Source of the DNA: JAFGVL01 sp963663245
GTDB taxonomy: Bacteria; Bacteroidota; Bacteroidia; Bacteroidales; Paludibacteraceae
NCBI GenBank assembly: GCA_963663245.1
Contig: OY760143.1
Coordinates: 558,001 to 622,000, forward strand
Reading direction: 5' to 3'
Length of the DNA stretch: 64,000 nucleotides
A program made the position numbers and the translations under genes. This document shows positions 1-6,930 of this stretch, piece by piece (the first letter of the stretch is position 1; each line of letters starts with the position of its first letter). Below the pieces are notes generated by a model. The model worked only from the letters and a program-made list of their open reading frames with translations, searched no databases and was not told where the DNA came from.

Positions 1-516
1 GCTCCAAACGATGATTTAAAACCACATGCTCCACGTATTGTTGTAATGATGGTTCCTAAAGAATTCATTGGTGCGATTATCGGGCCTGGTGGAAAAATCA
101 TTCAAGGTATTCAAGCGGAAACAGGAGCTACTTTATCTGTTGAAGAAACAGACGATGAAGGTCGCGTTGAAGTTGCTGCTACAAACAAAGAATCACTAGA
201 TGCAGCTTTAGCTAAAGTAAAAGGTATCGTTGCAATTCCAGAAGTTGGTGCTACGTACCCATCTAAAATAAAATCAATTATGGCTTATGGTGCCTTTGTT
301 GAATTTATGCCAGGTAAAGAAGGTTTATTACATATCTCTGAAATAGATTGGAAACGTATCGAAACGATGGATGCAACAGGTTTAAAAGAAGGTGATAGTA
401 TTGATGTTAAATTACTAGATGTAGATAAGAAAACTGGTAAATATAAATTATCAAGAAAAGCACTCCTTCCACGTCCTCCAAGAGAAGACAAGCCTGCTGA
501 ACCAAAAGCAGAATAA
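1..516 (+). CDS. pnp: Polyribonucleotide nucleotidyltransferase, C-terminal part (5' end outside window)
   Basis: This is the last 171 codons of PNPase, the phosphorolytic 3'-5' exoribonuclease of mRNA decay. The reading frame is open to the left edge, so the catalytic RNase PH-like domains lie outside the window. The visible part has the KH RNA-binding domain with its GPGGK loop (IIGPGGKIIQ, about 75-105) and then an S1 RNA-binding domain (about 260-470; GAFVEF, EGLLHISEI, KLSRKA). A short proline- and lysine-rich tail ends the protein, and a strong terminator follows within 20 bp. pnp is often next to rpsO in bacteria; here rpsO is 33 kb away. The order KH then S1 at the end of a protein is diagnostic, so the call is secure. 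Confidence 0.96.
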   Translation, partial: APNDDLKPHAPRIVVMMVPKEFIGAIIGPGGKIIQGIQAETGATLSVEETDDEGRVEVAATNKESLDAALAKVKGIVAIPEVGATYPSKIKSIMAYGAFVEFMPGKEGLLHISEIDWKRIETMDATGLKEGDSIDVKLLDVDKKTGKYKLSRKALLPRPPREDKPAEPKAE

Positions 517-533
517 GAAAGCTTATATAATTT

Positions 534-571
534 AAAAGCCAACTCAATTTCAATTGAGTTGGCTTTTTTTA
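534..571. terminator. Bidirectional Rho-independent terminator between pnp and the helicase gene
   Basis: Near-perfect inverted repeat (AAAAGCCAACTCAATTT paired with its complement) with T-runs on both sides. It lies between the convergent pnp (ends 516) and helicase (ends 583) genes, so it can serve both. Confidence 0.9.
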
Positions 572-582
572 TTTCTTACTGC

Positions 583-1941
583 TTACTTTCTCTTAGCATG
601 TATTCTATTCGCAATTTTGTCTCCTTTACTTCTGCGTTTTTTGTATTTTTTCTTTTTAGTAATTCCAGGGCCTCCAAGATTCACTTTTTGATTTTTCAAC
701 TTCTTCTCGTGAAAGGCAGAACCTCCTTCTACTACAAATCGTTTCTTGTCAATTACATTGGTGCTTCCAGTAGTAATTGGTTTTTCATCTTCTGTTAATT
801 GAGAACTAACAACAACGCTTTCAGGAAAGTCTAGTTCAGGTATTTGATAATGCATTAGCTTTTCAATAGCCTCTTTTTGTTCTAACTCTTTATCTGTAAA
901 AAACAAGATAGTTTTACCCTCTTTTTCTGCTCTACCAGAACGTCCAATGCGGTGCATATAATTTTCCGGATAAGTAGGCACATCAAAGTTAATAACGTGG
1001 GAGATGTCTTCTAAATCTAATCCACGTGCCATTACATCGGTAGATAATAAAATACGATTCGTTCCTTCGTCAAAAGCCTTAACTGATTTAAGACGAAAGT
1101 TCTGAGACTTGTTGGAATGAATAACACCTATCTCAGGTCCGAAAGATTCCTCCATTATTTCGAATAACCTATCGGCATTGTTTTTACTGGAGATAAAAAC
1201 CAGCACTTTTTTAAATTCACTTTTGTCTTTTAATAGATATTCTAACAGATTACATTTAGTGTAAAAGTTAGGAGCCTTATAGCATTGTTGTGTGATATTT
1301 TCTAATCGGGTACCACTCACGGCAATAGTGATTTTTTCAGGTGTGATAAAGAAATCTTCAATTAGCTCATCTACTTCTTCCGTCATACTTGCAGAAAACA
1401 TAATATTTTGCCTTTTAGTAGGCATAATATCAAAGATATTAGAAAGCTGATAACGAAAACCAGCATCTAACATTACATCTACCTCGTCAATAACTAACTT
1501 CTTCACATCCCTTAGTTGGAGTATTTTAGTAGTAGCTATATCGAAAAGTCTACCAGGTGTGCCTACAAGTATATCAACGCCCTCTGCAACTGCTGCCTTT
1601 TGAGTATTAATATTAGTGCCACCATATACGCCTACAACGCGTACAGTAATGTATTGACAAAGTTCTTTTATCATTTGAACTACTTGTACAACTAATTCTC
1701 TTGTAGGAACAAGTACAACTACTCTAGGGTTATCAGATTGTCTGAATTTGTATTCTTGTAAAAGAGGAAGCATGTAAGCTAATGTTTTACCAGTACCCGT
1801 TTGTGCAATGCCAACCATATCTTTTCCTGATAGGACTACAGGGTATGAGGCTGTTTGAATAGGAGTAGGCTCTGTAAAACCTAAGTCATCTACTGCATTT
1901 ACTAACTCTTTTCTAAGTTTTAAATCGTTAAAAGTATTCAT
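583..1941 (-). CDS. DEAD-box family ATP-dependent RNA helicase (DEVD variant)
   Basis: A 452-residue superfamily 2 RNA helicase that would unwind RNA duplexes using ATP. The motifs run in order: Q motif (FTEPTPIQ, residues 22-29), Walker A (AQTGTGKT, 46-53), PTREL (79-83), TPGR (128-131), motif II DEVD (152-155), motif III SAS (183-185), then STDVMARGLDL and HRIGRSGR in the second RecA-like domain. The tail (about 385-452) is very basic, ending in Lys/Arg clusters typical of RNA-binding extensions. Motif II reads DEVD instead of DEAD and motif III SAS instead of SAT; both catalytic acidic residues remain, so activity is expected. A TAnnTTTG promoter box sits 22 bp upstream of the start. It could be an RhlE- or DeaD-like paralogue; I do not assign a symbol. 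Confidence 0.93.
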   Translation of the reverse strand: MNTFNDLKLRKELVNAVDDLGFTEPTPIQTASYPVVLSGKDMVGIAQTGTGKTLAYMLPLLQEYKFRQSDNPRVVVLVPTRELVVQVVQMIKELCQYITVRVVGVYGGTNINTQKAAVAEGVDILVGTPGRLFDIATTKILQLRDVKKLVIDEVDVMLDAGFRYQLSNIFDIMPTKRQNIMFSASMTEEVDELIEDFFITPEKITIAVSGTRLENITQQCYKAPNFYTKCNLLEYLLKDKSEFKKVLVFISSKNNADRLFEIMEESFGPEIGVIHSNKSQNFRLKSVKAFDEGTNRILLSTDVMARGLDLEDISHVINFDVPTYPENYMHRIGRSGRAEKEGKTILFFTDKELEQKEAIEKLMHYQIPELDFPESVVVSSQLTEDEKPITTGSTNVIDKKRFVVEGGSAFHEKKLKNQKVNLGGPGITKKKKYKKRRSKGDKIANRIHAKRK

Positions 1942-1963
1942 TCAATCATTCTTTGTTCGGGTA

Positions 1964-1971
1964 CAAAAGTA
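1964..1971 (-). promoter_or_regulatory. Bacteroidota -7 box (TACTTTTG) for the helicase gene
   Basis: Matches TAnnTTTG exactly on the minus strand and lies 22-30 bp upstream of the helicase ATG. No clear TTG -33 element is visible at the expected distance. Confidence 0.55.
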
Positions 1972-1993
1972 GGGCTTTTTTATGGAAAGCCCT
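1971..1993. other. 8-bp hairpin abutting the helicase promoter
   Basis: AGGGCTTT and its exact complement, separated by 7 nt. It overlaps the -7 to -33 spacer of the helicase promoter. It could be a second, weaker terminator for the upstream GH28 gene or an operator; nothing in the sequence decides. Confidence 0.35.
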
Positions 1994-2000
1994 ATAAAAG

Positions 2001-2030
2001 AAAAAACCAGCTCTGTTTTGAGCTGGTTTT
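2001..2030 (-). terminator. Rho-independent terminator of the GH28 gene
   Basis: Stem AAAACCAGCT / AGCTGGTTTT with an 8-nt loop and a run of six T on the minus strand, 17 bp after the GH28 stop codon. Confidence 0.85.
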
Positions 2031-2047
2031 AACTGTATGTAATTTGT

Positions 2048-3448
2048 TTAATGCGCCGCACTAGGAGCAGCAGTTACCACTCCACCAATACTTACATTGC
2101 TTAAACTAACTTCTTCCGTATTCGTTAAACTCATAGGCACTTTAGCATCATTCACAATAACGTTTTTGAAGTAAATGCCTTTAATTGGTTTATCTGGGTA
2201 GCCTTGAATAATGATACCACCATCATTTGCTTTTTGGCAAGTCACATCTTGGATGTAGATATCATGTATGTCGGTAATAAATCCAGCATCCCCTTCACCG
2301 TGGTAGAATGAGGTGATGAATACAAAGTCTAATACTTCTCCAAAATCTACATTGTTGATGTAGATATTACGAATAAAACCACCCCTGTCTGGGTTAGATT
2401 TTAGGTAGATAGCTCTTTTTATATAACCACCATAACTGCAATTTTCTACAAATACATTCTGTACACCAGCCGACATTTCGCTACCCATTACGATAGCATG
2501 TAAACCTTTAAATACACAGTTGCGCACAATAATATTCTCTGAAGGAATAGCTGTTGCGCGACCCTCTGTATCACGACCAGCTTTAATAGCAATATTGTCA
2601 TCACCATTGTCGAAGCTAATATCTTCGATTAAGATATTTTTTGAATATTCTGGGTCGATACCATCGTTGTTTACTAGTTTAGCAATAAAATTGATGGCAC
2701 GAAAAGTTCCATTTTCAGACTTTAAAAAGTGTAAACACCAGAAGGGAGAGTTCGTAATAGTCACATCTTCTACCAATATATTTTTACACTCAAAGAATTG
2801 AATTAAATGAGGACGAAGGTAATGCCCTTCTCCAAATACACGTTCTTCTACGGGGGTCATTTTGTGGTTGTAATCGCGACTTAGCATCTGGTCTTCCTTT
2901 TGCATTGGTTTCCAAGTGCTGAAAGTTTTTTTGGCATTACCATCAATGATACCTTTACCAATAATTGAGATATTTTCTTTTTGGTAAGCATATACAAAAG
3001 GGCTATAATTAGATACAAATGTTCCTTCCCAACTTGTTTTAACTACAGGTAAAAAGCTTTTCGGTTCAGCTGAGAACTTAATGCGAGCACCTTCTTCAAG
3101 GTCTAAACATAAATTGCTTACAAGGTGAAGCGGACCATCTACATAATAGATACCAGCAGGAACAATAACTTTCGCTCCTTTTAATTTTTCTACTTCAGCA
3201 AAGGCTTTGTCAAATGCAGGCTTACAGTCTGTAATAGAATCGCCTACAGCACCAAAATCTAGGATAGAGATAGAGTTCTTTGGTATAGCTGGTTCTTTGA
3301 TGTCTGCTAATATAGAGTCGCGTTTTAAAATACGCATAGAATCTTTACTAATTGCAGTACTGTCTGTTTTACATTTTTTATTACAACAACTAGATAGGAT
3401 AATAATTGCACTAAAAATTAGGATGAATAAGGTGAGTGTTTTTTTCAT
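2048..3448 (-). CDS. Glycoside hydrolase family 28 (polygalacturonase-like) lipoprotein
   Basis: A 466-residue protein of the right-handed parallel beta-helix GH28 family, which hydrolyses pectin-type galacturonans. The N-terminus is a lipoprotein signal: a hydrophobic stretch, then SSCC around residues 19-22, so the enzyme should be lipid-anchored outside the inner membrane. The helix domain starts near residue 60 (LDFGAVGD, then FDKAFAEV). Candidate active-site motifs are NNDGIDPE, GDDNIAIK, GLHAIVMGSE and RAIYLKS, matching the family's NxDG, DD, GH and RxK positions in loose form. No SusC/SusD genes or other polysaccharide enzymes are nearby, so it is not part of a visible polysaccharide utilization locus. 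Its own terminator follows. Substrate is inferred from family only. Confidence 0.87.
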   Translation of the reverse strand: MKKTLTLFILIFSAIIILSSCCNKKCKTDSTAISKDSMRILKRDSILADIKEPAIPKNSISILDFGAVGDSITDCKPAFDKAFAEVEKLKGAKVIVPAGIYYVDGPLHLVSNLCLDLEEGARIKFSAEPKSFLPVVKTSWEGTFVSNYSPFVYAYQKENISIIGKGIIDGNAKKTFSTWKPMQKEDQMLSRDYNHKMTPVEERVFGEGHYLRPHLIQFFECKNILVEDVTITNSPFWCLHFLKSENGTFRAINFIAKLVNNDGIDPEYSKNILIEDISFDNGDDNIAIKAGRDTEGRATAIPSENIIVRNCVFKGLHAIVMGSEMSAGVQNVFVENCSYGGYIKRAIYLKSNPDRGGFIRNIYINNVDFGEVLDFVFITSFYHGEGDAGFITDIHDIYIQDVTCQKANDGGIIIQGYPDKPIKGIYFKNVIVNDAKVPMSLTNTEEVSLSNVSIGGVVTAAPSAAH

Positions 3449-3499
3449 AAGGTTAAGGTTTTTAAATGTGTGTGGTAAAAATAATATAGATTTTCTATA

Positions 3500-3530
3500 A
3501 TTCTAATTATTTTTATAGTTTAATTAGAAT
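3500..3530. promoter_or_regulatory. 10-bp inverted repeat overlapping the sirtuin start codon
   Basis: ATTCTAATTA at 3500-3509 and its exact complement at 3521-3530, with an 11-nt spacer. The right arm includes the first two bases of the ATG. It could be an operator for a dimeric repressor or an mRNA hairpin hiding the start site. Confidence 0.45.
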
Positions 3531-4218
3531 GAATATGAAGAAATTAGTTGTATTAACAGGAGCGGGTATGAGTGCAGAAAGTGGCATTAGTACCTTTAGA
3601 GATAGTAATGGTTTGTGGGAGAATCATTCCATAGAAGAAGTAGCGACTCCAGAAGGTTGGAGAGCGAACCCTCAGTTAGTTTTGGATTTTTACAATGCTA
3701 GAAGAGCGCAATTAGCTACTTGTAAATCTAATGCTGGTCATCTTGGTCTAGCTGAATTAGAACAATATTTTGATGTGCATATAGTCACTCAAAATGTAGA
3801 TAATTTACACGAGCAAGCTGGAAGTTCTAATATACTCCATTTGCATGGGGAATTAACCAAGGCATGTGATGAGTATAAAAAAGAGATTGTAGATATAGGT
3901 ACGAATGAAATACAATTAGGAAACCAATTAGGAGGAACACAAATGCGCCCTTTTATTGTTTGGTTTGGAGAGGCTGTTCCTGCAATGGATGAGGCTATAG
4001 AGATTGTAGAAGCAGCTGATGTGCTTGTCGTAATAGGAACGTCTTTAAATGTGTACCCTGCAGCAGGATTATTAAACTATATTCCTGAAAGTGTACCAAT
4101 ATATTTAATAGATCCTAATGAGGTGAAAATTACTAAAAAAATTAAATTTATTCAGAAAGGTGCTTCAAAAGGAGTAAAAGAGTTAAAAGAACTCTTATTA
4201 AAGCGATTTTTAAGTTAA
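3529..4218 (+). CDS. cobB: NAD-dependent sirtuin deacylase, class III type, without zinc cysteines
   Basis: A 229-residue sirtuin, removing acyl groups from protein lysines with NAD+. The NAD-binding motif GAGMSAESGI is at 11-20, FRD at 23-25, TQNVDNLH at 87-94 and the catalytic His is in HLHGEL (His106). Tyr55 and Arg58 (YNAR) match the Tyr-x-x-Arg pair that in class III sirtuins binds succinyl or malonyl groups, so desuccinylase activity is likely. The zinc ribbon is missing: between HGELTKAC and RPFIVWFGE there is only one Cys, where four are usual. The start could be Met1 or Met3; an inverted repeat covers this region. The symbol follows the family; paralogues elsewhere cannot be excluded. 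Confidence 0.92.
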   Translation: MNMKKLVVLTGAGMSAESGISTFRDSNGLWENHSIEEVATPEGWRANPQLVLDFYNARRAQLATCKSNAGHLGLAELEQYFDVHIVTQNVDNLHEQAGSSNILHLHGELTKACDEYKKEIVDIGTNEIQLGNQLGGTQMRPFIVWFGEAVPAMDEAIEIVEAADVLVVIGTSLNVYPAAGLLNYIPESVPIYLIDPNEVKITKKIKFIQKGASKGVKELKELLLKRFLS

Positions 4219-4223
4219 AAAAA

Positions 4224-4255
4224 TTGTTACATACCTCTATTTTGTAATATATTTG
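4224..4255 (+). promoter_or_regulatory. Candidate promoter (TTG, 21 bp, TATATTTG)
   Basis: TTG at 4224-4226 and TATATTTG at 4248-4255 fit the Bacteroidota -33/-7 pattern. Transcription would begin near 4262, just before the hairpin at 4264-4314, and reach the LuxR-type gene at 4424 with a leader of about 160 nt. Confidence 0.55.
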
Positions 4256-4263
4256 ACAAAATG

Positions 4264-4314
4264 AAAAAAACCACATTCATTATCCTCGGTCAAAAGAATT
4301 GAATGTGGTTTTTA
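4264..4314 (+). terminator. Hairpin after the sirtuin gene, possibly also a leader structure
   Basis: AAAACCACATTCA pairs with TGAATGTGGTTTT across a 20-nt loop and is followed by T5. It can terminate sirtuin transcription. Because a promoter-like sequence lies immediately upstream, it could also form at the 5' end of the regulator transcript. Confidence 0.65.
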
Positions 4315-4423
4315 GGTACCAACCAAAAATTTGAAGAACTCTCTTTCAAGAGCTATTACAAAGAAAATGTAAAAGAATTGAATTAAATATTACCTAATAG
4401 GGTGATATTGTAAATAGCTTGCT

Positions 4424-5200
4424 ATGAATAAAAAAGAGGATGATTTAAAGGGGAAGTCCCCATTCTTAGGATATAATTTTAATTTTGGACCTAATGGGCC
4501 AGATTATGATTCTCTTGAAAATAAACTAAGTGCACTTAAGGATTTAATGAGGATTACAACAGATGTGATTTTTGTTAAAGACTTATACAATAATACTTTT
4601 CCTTTATATGGAGGTGATTTTTTTACTACACTTGGGCATGCCGTTGAAGATTTTGAATTATATGGAGCTCAGCTGTTTTATCAGATGATTGATAAAGATG
4701 AATTGAACCATATTCGCAATTATCAGGATGAATATTGTGATTTTATAAAAGAAGTAGATGTAGTACTTCGAGAGTCTGTTGTTTTATTTCAATTATTACA
4801 CTTTAAGTTGCCTAATAATTCGATTCAAAAAGTATGTTTGCGAATTTGCCCTCTATTGTATGATAAGGATAGTAAGCCTTGGGTTGTTCTTGTAAAATTT
4901 TCCCTAGCACCAAAGTCGTATGAATTTCCTACTCATATTCAGCTAATCAAAACTGGGGAAGCTTATCTATTTGACAAGAAAACGAAATCTTTTATTTTAG
5001 GGAAAGTGAATTCCTTAACTCTAATGGAACAAAAAGTGTTAGTCTTATCTGCTAGGGGGCTTAAAGAAAAAGAGTCTGCCAAAGAACTTTCTCTTTCTCA
5101 TAATACGATTAAGAAACACAAGGCAAATATTTTGAAGAAATATAATGTAAATAATATTTCTGAGGCTTTTGTTGTAGCAAGTAATTTAAATCAACTTTAA
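4424..5200 (+). CDS. LuxR-type transcriptional regulator with N-terminal sensor-like domain
   Basis: A 258-residue soluble protein. The last 60 residues (about 198-258) are a LuxR/GerE helix-turn-helix: LTLMEQKVLVLSARGLKEKE, then AKELSLSHNTIKKHKANIL. The N-terminal 190 residues resemble a divergent PAS-like ligand domain (FVKDLYN, YDKDSKPWVVLVKF), but I cannot name its ligand. It has no receiver domain, so it is probably not a response regulator. The stop codon is directly followed by the ATG of a similar regulator, giving a two-gene unit. A promoter-like sequence lies 170 bp upstream. Target genes are unknown. Confidence 0.82.
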   Translation: MNKKEDDLKGKSPFLGYNFNFGPNGPDYDSLENKLSALKDLMRITTDVIFVKDLYNNTFPLYGGDFFTTLGHAVEDFELYGAQLFYQMIDKDELNHIRNYQDEYCDFIKEVDVVLRESVVLFQLLHFKLPNNSIQKVCLRICPLLYDKDSKPWVVLVKFSLAPKSYEFPTHIQLIKTGEAYLFDKKTKSFILGKVNSLTLMEQKVLVLSARGLKEKESAKELSLSHNTIKKHKANILKKYNVNNISEAFVVASNLNQL

Positions 5201-5971
5201 ATGATTGAAGGGAAGAAGCAGAAAAGGTACCGACATTCTAAATTCTATTTTAAAAATGGCAAGCCAGACTATACTCTTTTGAAAGAGAAACTGAAAGTTG
5301 TTAAGCTTTTTAATTCACTTTCAAATCAGCCATTCTTTATTAATGATTTATATAAAGGGGATTATGCCTATATTTCTGAGATTCCAAAGCATTTTACTGG
5401 ATATGACTTGTCAGAAATTGAAAGTTGTGGTGCTGATGCATATGCATTAGTATTAACAGAAAGAGACTTGTTGTTTTTAAGAAAAACAGAACCAATTTTG
5501 TATCGCTTTATTGATACAATAGATAAAGAAAAGAGAAAAGGATATGTTGTTACTATTGGACACTATCTTATAAATAAAGATGGAACAATTATCCCAATAG
5601 TAATTTATAAAACTCCATTGTTATTTGATGACGATGAAAATGTATGGATGCTATTAGCAAGAATAGCTATAGCAAATAAGAATCTACAAGAGAAGAATTT
5701 TCTTTATGTAGATATTGCAGATTCAAATGAAAGATATGCTTATGATGAGAAAACGGGAACGTTTAATATAATAGAAAGACCTGTCATAACTCCTATGGAG
5801 AAGAATATATTGCAGTTGTCTAATCGAGGTTTTCTTGAGAAGGAAACAGCAGAGCATTTAAATATTTCAATTAATACAGTTAAAACGCATAAAAAAAATG
5901 TATTAAGAAAGCTAGGGGTAGAGAATATGTCGGAGGCTTATTTGATGGCAACTGTACATAAGCTAATTTAG
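5201..5971 (+). CDS. LuxR-type transcriptional regulator, tandem paralogue of the preceding gene
   Basis: A 256-residue protein of the same architecture as its upstream neighbour: a PAS-like N-terminal domain (PFFINDLYKGDYAYISEIP, then LLFDDDENVWMLLARIAI) and a C-terminal LuxR helix-turn-helix (ITPMEKNILQLSNRGFLEKE, HLNISINTVKTHKKNVLRKLG). The two proteins align along their whole length, sharing NGKPDY/NGPDY near the start, FDKKTKSF/YDEKTGTF before the DNA-binding domain and SEA near the end, but overall similarity is moderate. This is therefore an old duplication. The genes touch with no intergenic base, so they are probably translated from one mRNA and could form heterodimers. Confidence 0.82.
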   Translation: MIEGKKQKRYRHSKFYFKNGKPDYTLLKEKLKVVKLFNSLSNQPFFINDLYKGDYAYISEIPKHFTGYDLSEIESCGADAYALVLTERDLLFLRKTEPILYRFIDTIDKEKRKGYVVTIGHYLINKDGTIIPIVIYKTPLLFDDDENVWMLLARIAIANKNLQEKNFLYVDIADSNERYAYDEKTGTFNIIERPVITPMEKNILQLSNRGFLEKETAEHLNISINTVKTHKKNVLRKLGVENMSEAYLMATVHKLI

Positions 5972-5987
5972 CTTAATATTCAACTAC

Positions 5988-6021
5988 AAAAAAACGCTCG
6001 TATAATATCGAGCGTTTTTTT
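5988..6021. terminator. Bidirectional terminator between the regulator pair and the ATP synthase operon
   Basis: Perfect 13-bp stem (AAAAAAACGCTCG and its complement) with an 8-nt loop and T-runs both ways. It sits between convergent genes ending at 5971 and 6042. Confidence 0.92.
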
Positions 6022-6041
6022 ATAATATGTAATTTAATGTA

Positions 6042-6917
6042 TTATGAGCGCAATGCCTCAGCACCACCCACAATATCAATAATCTCTTTTGTAATAGCTT
6101 CCTGACGAGCCTTGTTGTATTTCAGCTTCAAGTCGAAGATAAGATCTTCAGCGTTATCTGTTGCTGTTTGCATAGCAGTCATACGTGCACCATGCTCAGA
6201 AGCAATTGAGTCCAATATAGCGCTGTATAAACGCAAACGAAGCACTGTAGGAACAAGTTCATTAATAACTTCATCTTTGCTAGGCTCTAGAATATAGTCT
6301 AAAGATTTATTCTCTTCTTTTTCAGACGGAGCACTGTTTAATGGTAATACTTGTTCTTGTGTTACAATTTGTACCGCTGCATTTTTAAAGTGATTGTAAA
6401 CAATCTCAACGCGATCCACTTCTTTACTTAAAAACAAGTTAACTACTTCGTCAATAATAGCAGCAGCTTTTTCGTAATCAGCAATGTCTACTAAAGTATC
6501 GTAATCTCCTTGTAATCTATATCCACTTTTTGCAAGGGATTCAGATATTTTTTTTCCAATGCTATAAAAAGTAAAGTCATCTTTCGTTAAGCCCTCGTGC
6601 TGGTTAATTAGCTCGTTGGTCTTTTTGTTAATATTACTATTAAAGGCACCACATAAACTGCTGTTAGAAGAAATAGCAATAACAGCTACCTTTTTCACAG
6701 GACGTTCGTCTGCTAATGGAATAGATAATTCATCGGTAGAGTAGGTCAAGAAATCTTGCAGTGTTGCCGAAAGTTTTTCTTTGTATGGTAAATAGTTAGT
6801 AATTGCATCTTGTGCTCGGCGCAATTTTGCTGCCGACACCATTTTCATCGCACTAGTAATTTTTTTAGTGGATGTAACGGATGCAATTCTAATTCTAACT
6901 TCTTTTAATGAAGCCAT
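6042..6917 (-). CDS. atpG: ATP synthase F1 gamma subunit
   Basis: The central rotor shaft of F1, 291 residues. The N-terminal helix has the family pattern (LKEVRIRIASVTSTKKITSAMKMVSAAKLRRAQ) and the C-terminal helix carries SEHGARMTAMQTATDNAEDL and NKARQEAITKEIIDIVGGAEAL, the pair that forms the coiled-coil shaft inside the alpha-beta hexamer. It is the last gene of the operon, 13 bp after atpA, and is followed by a strong terminator. Confidence 0.98.
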   Translation of the reverse strand: MASLKEVRIRIASVTSTKKITSAMKMVSAAKLRRAQDAITNYLPYKEKLSATLQDFLTYSTDELSIPLADERPVKKVAVIAISSNSSLCGAFNSNINKKTNELINQHEGLTKDDFTFYSIGKKISESLAKSGYRLQGDYDTLVDIADYEKAAAIIDEVVNLFLSKEVDRVEIVYNHFKNAAVQIVTQEQVLPLNSAPSEKEENKSLDYILEPSKDEVINELVPTVLRLRLYSAILDSIASEHGARMTAMQTATDNAEDLIFDLKLKYNKARQEAITKEIIDIVGGAEALRS

Positions 6918-6930
6918 ATGCTAATGTTTT

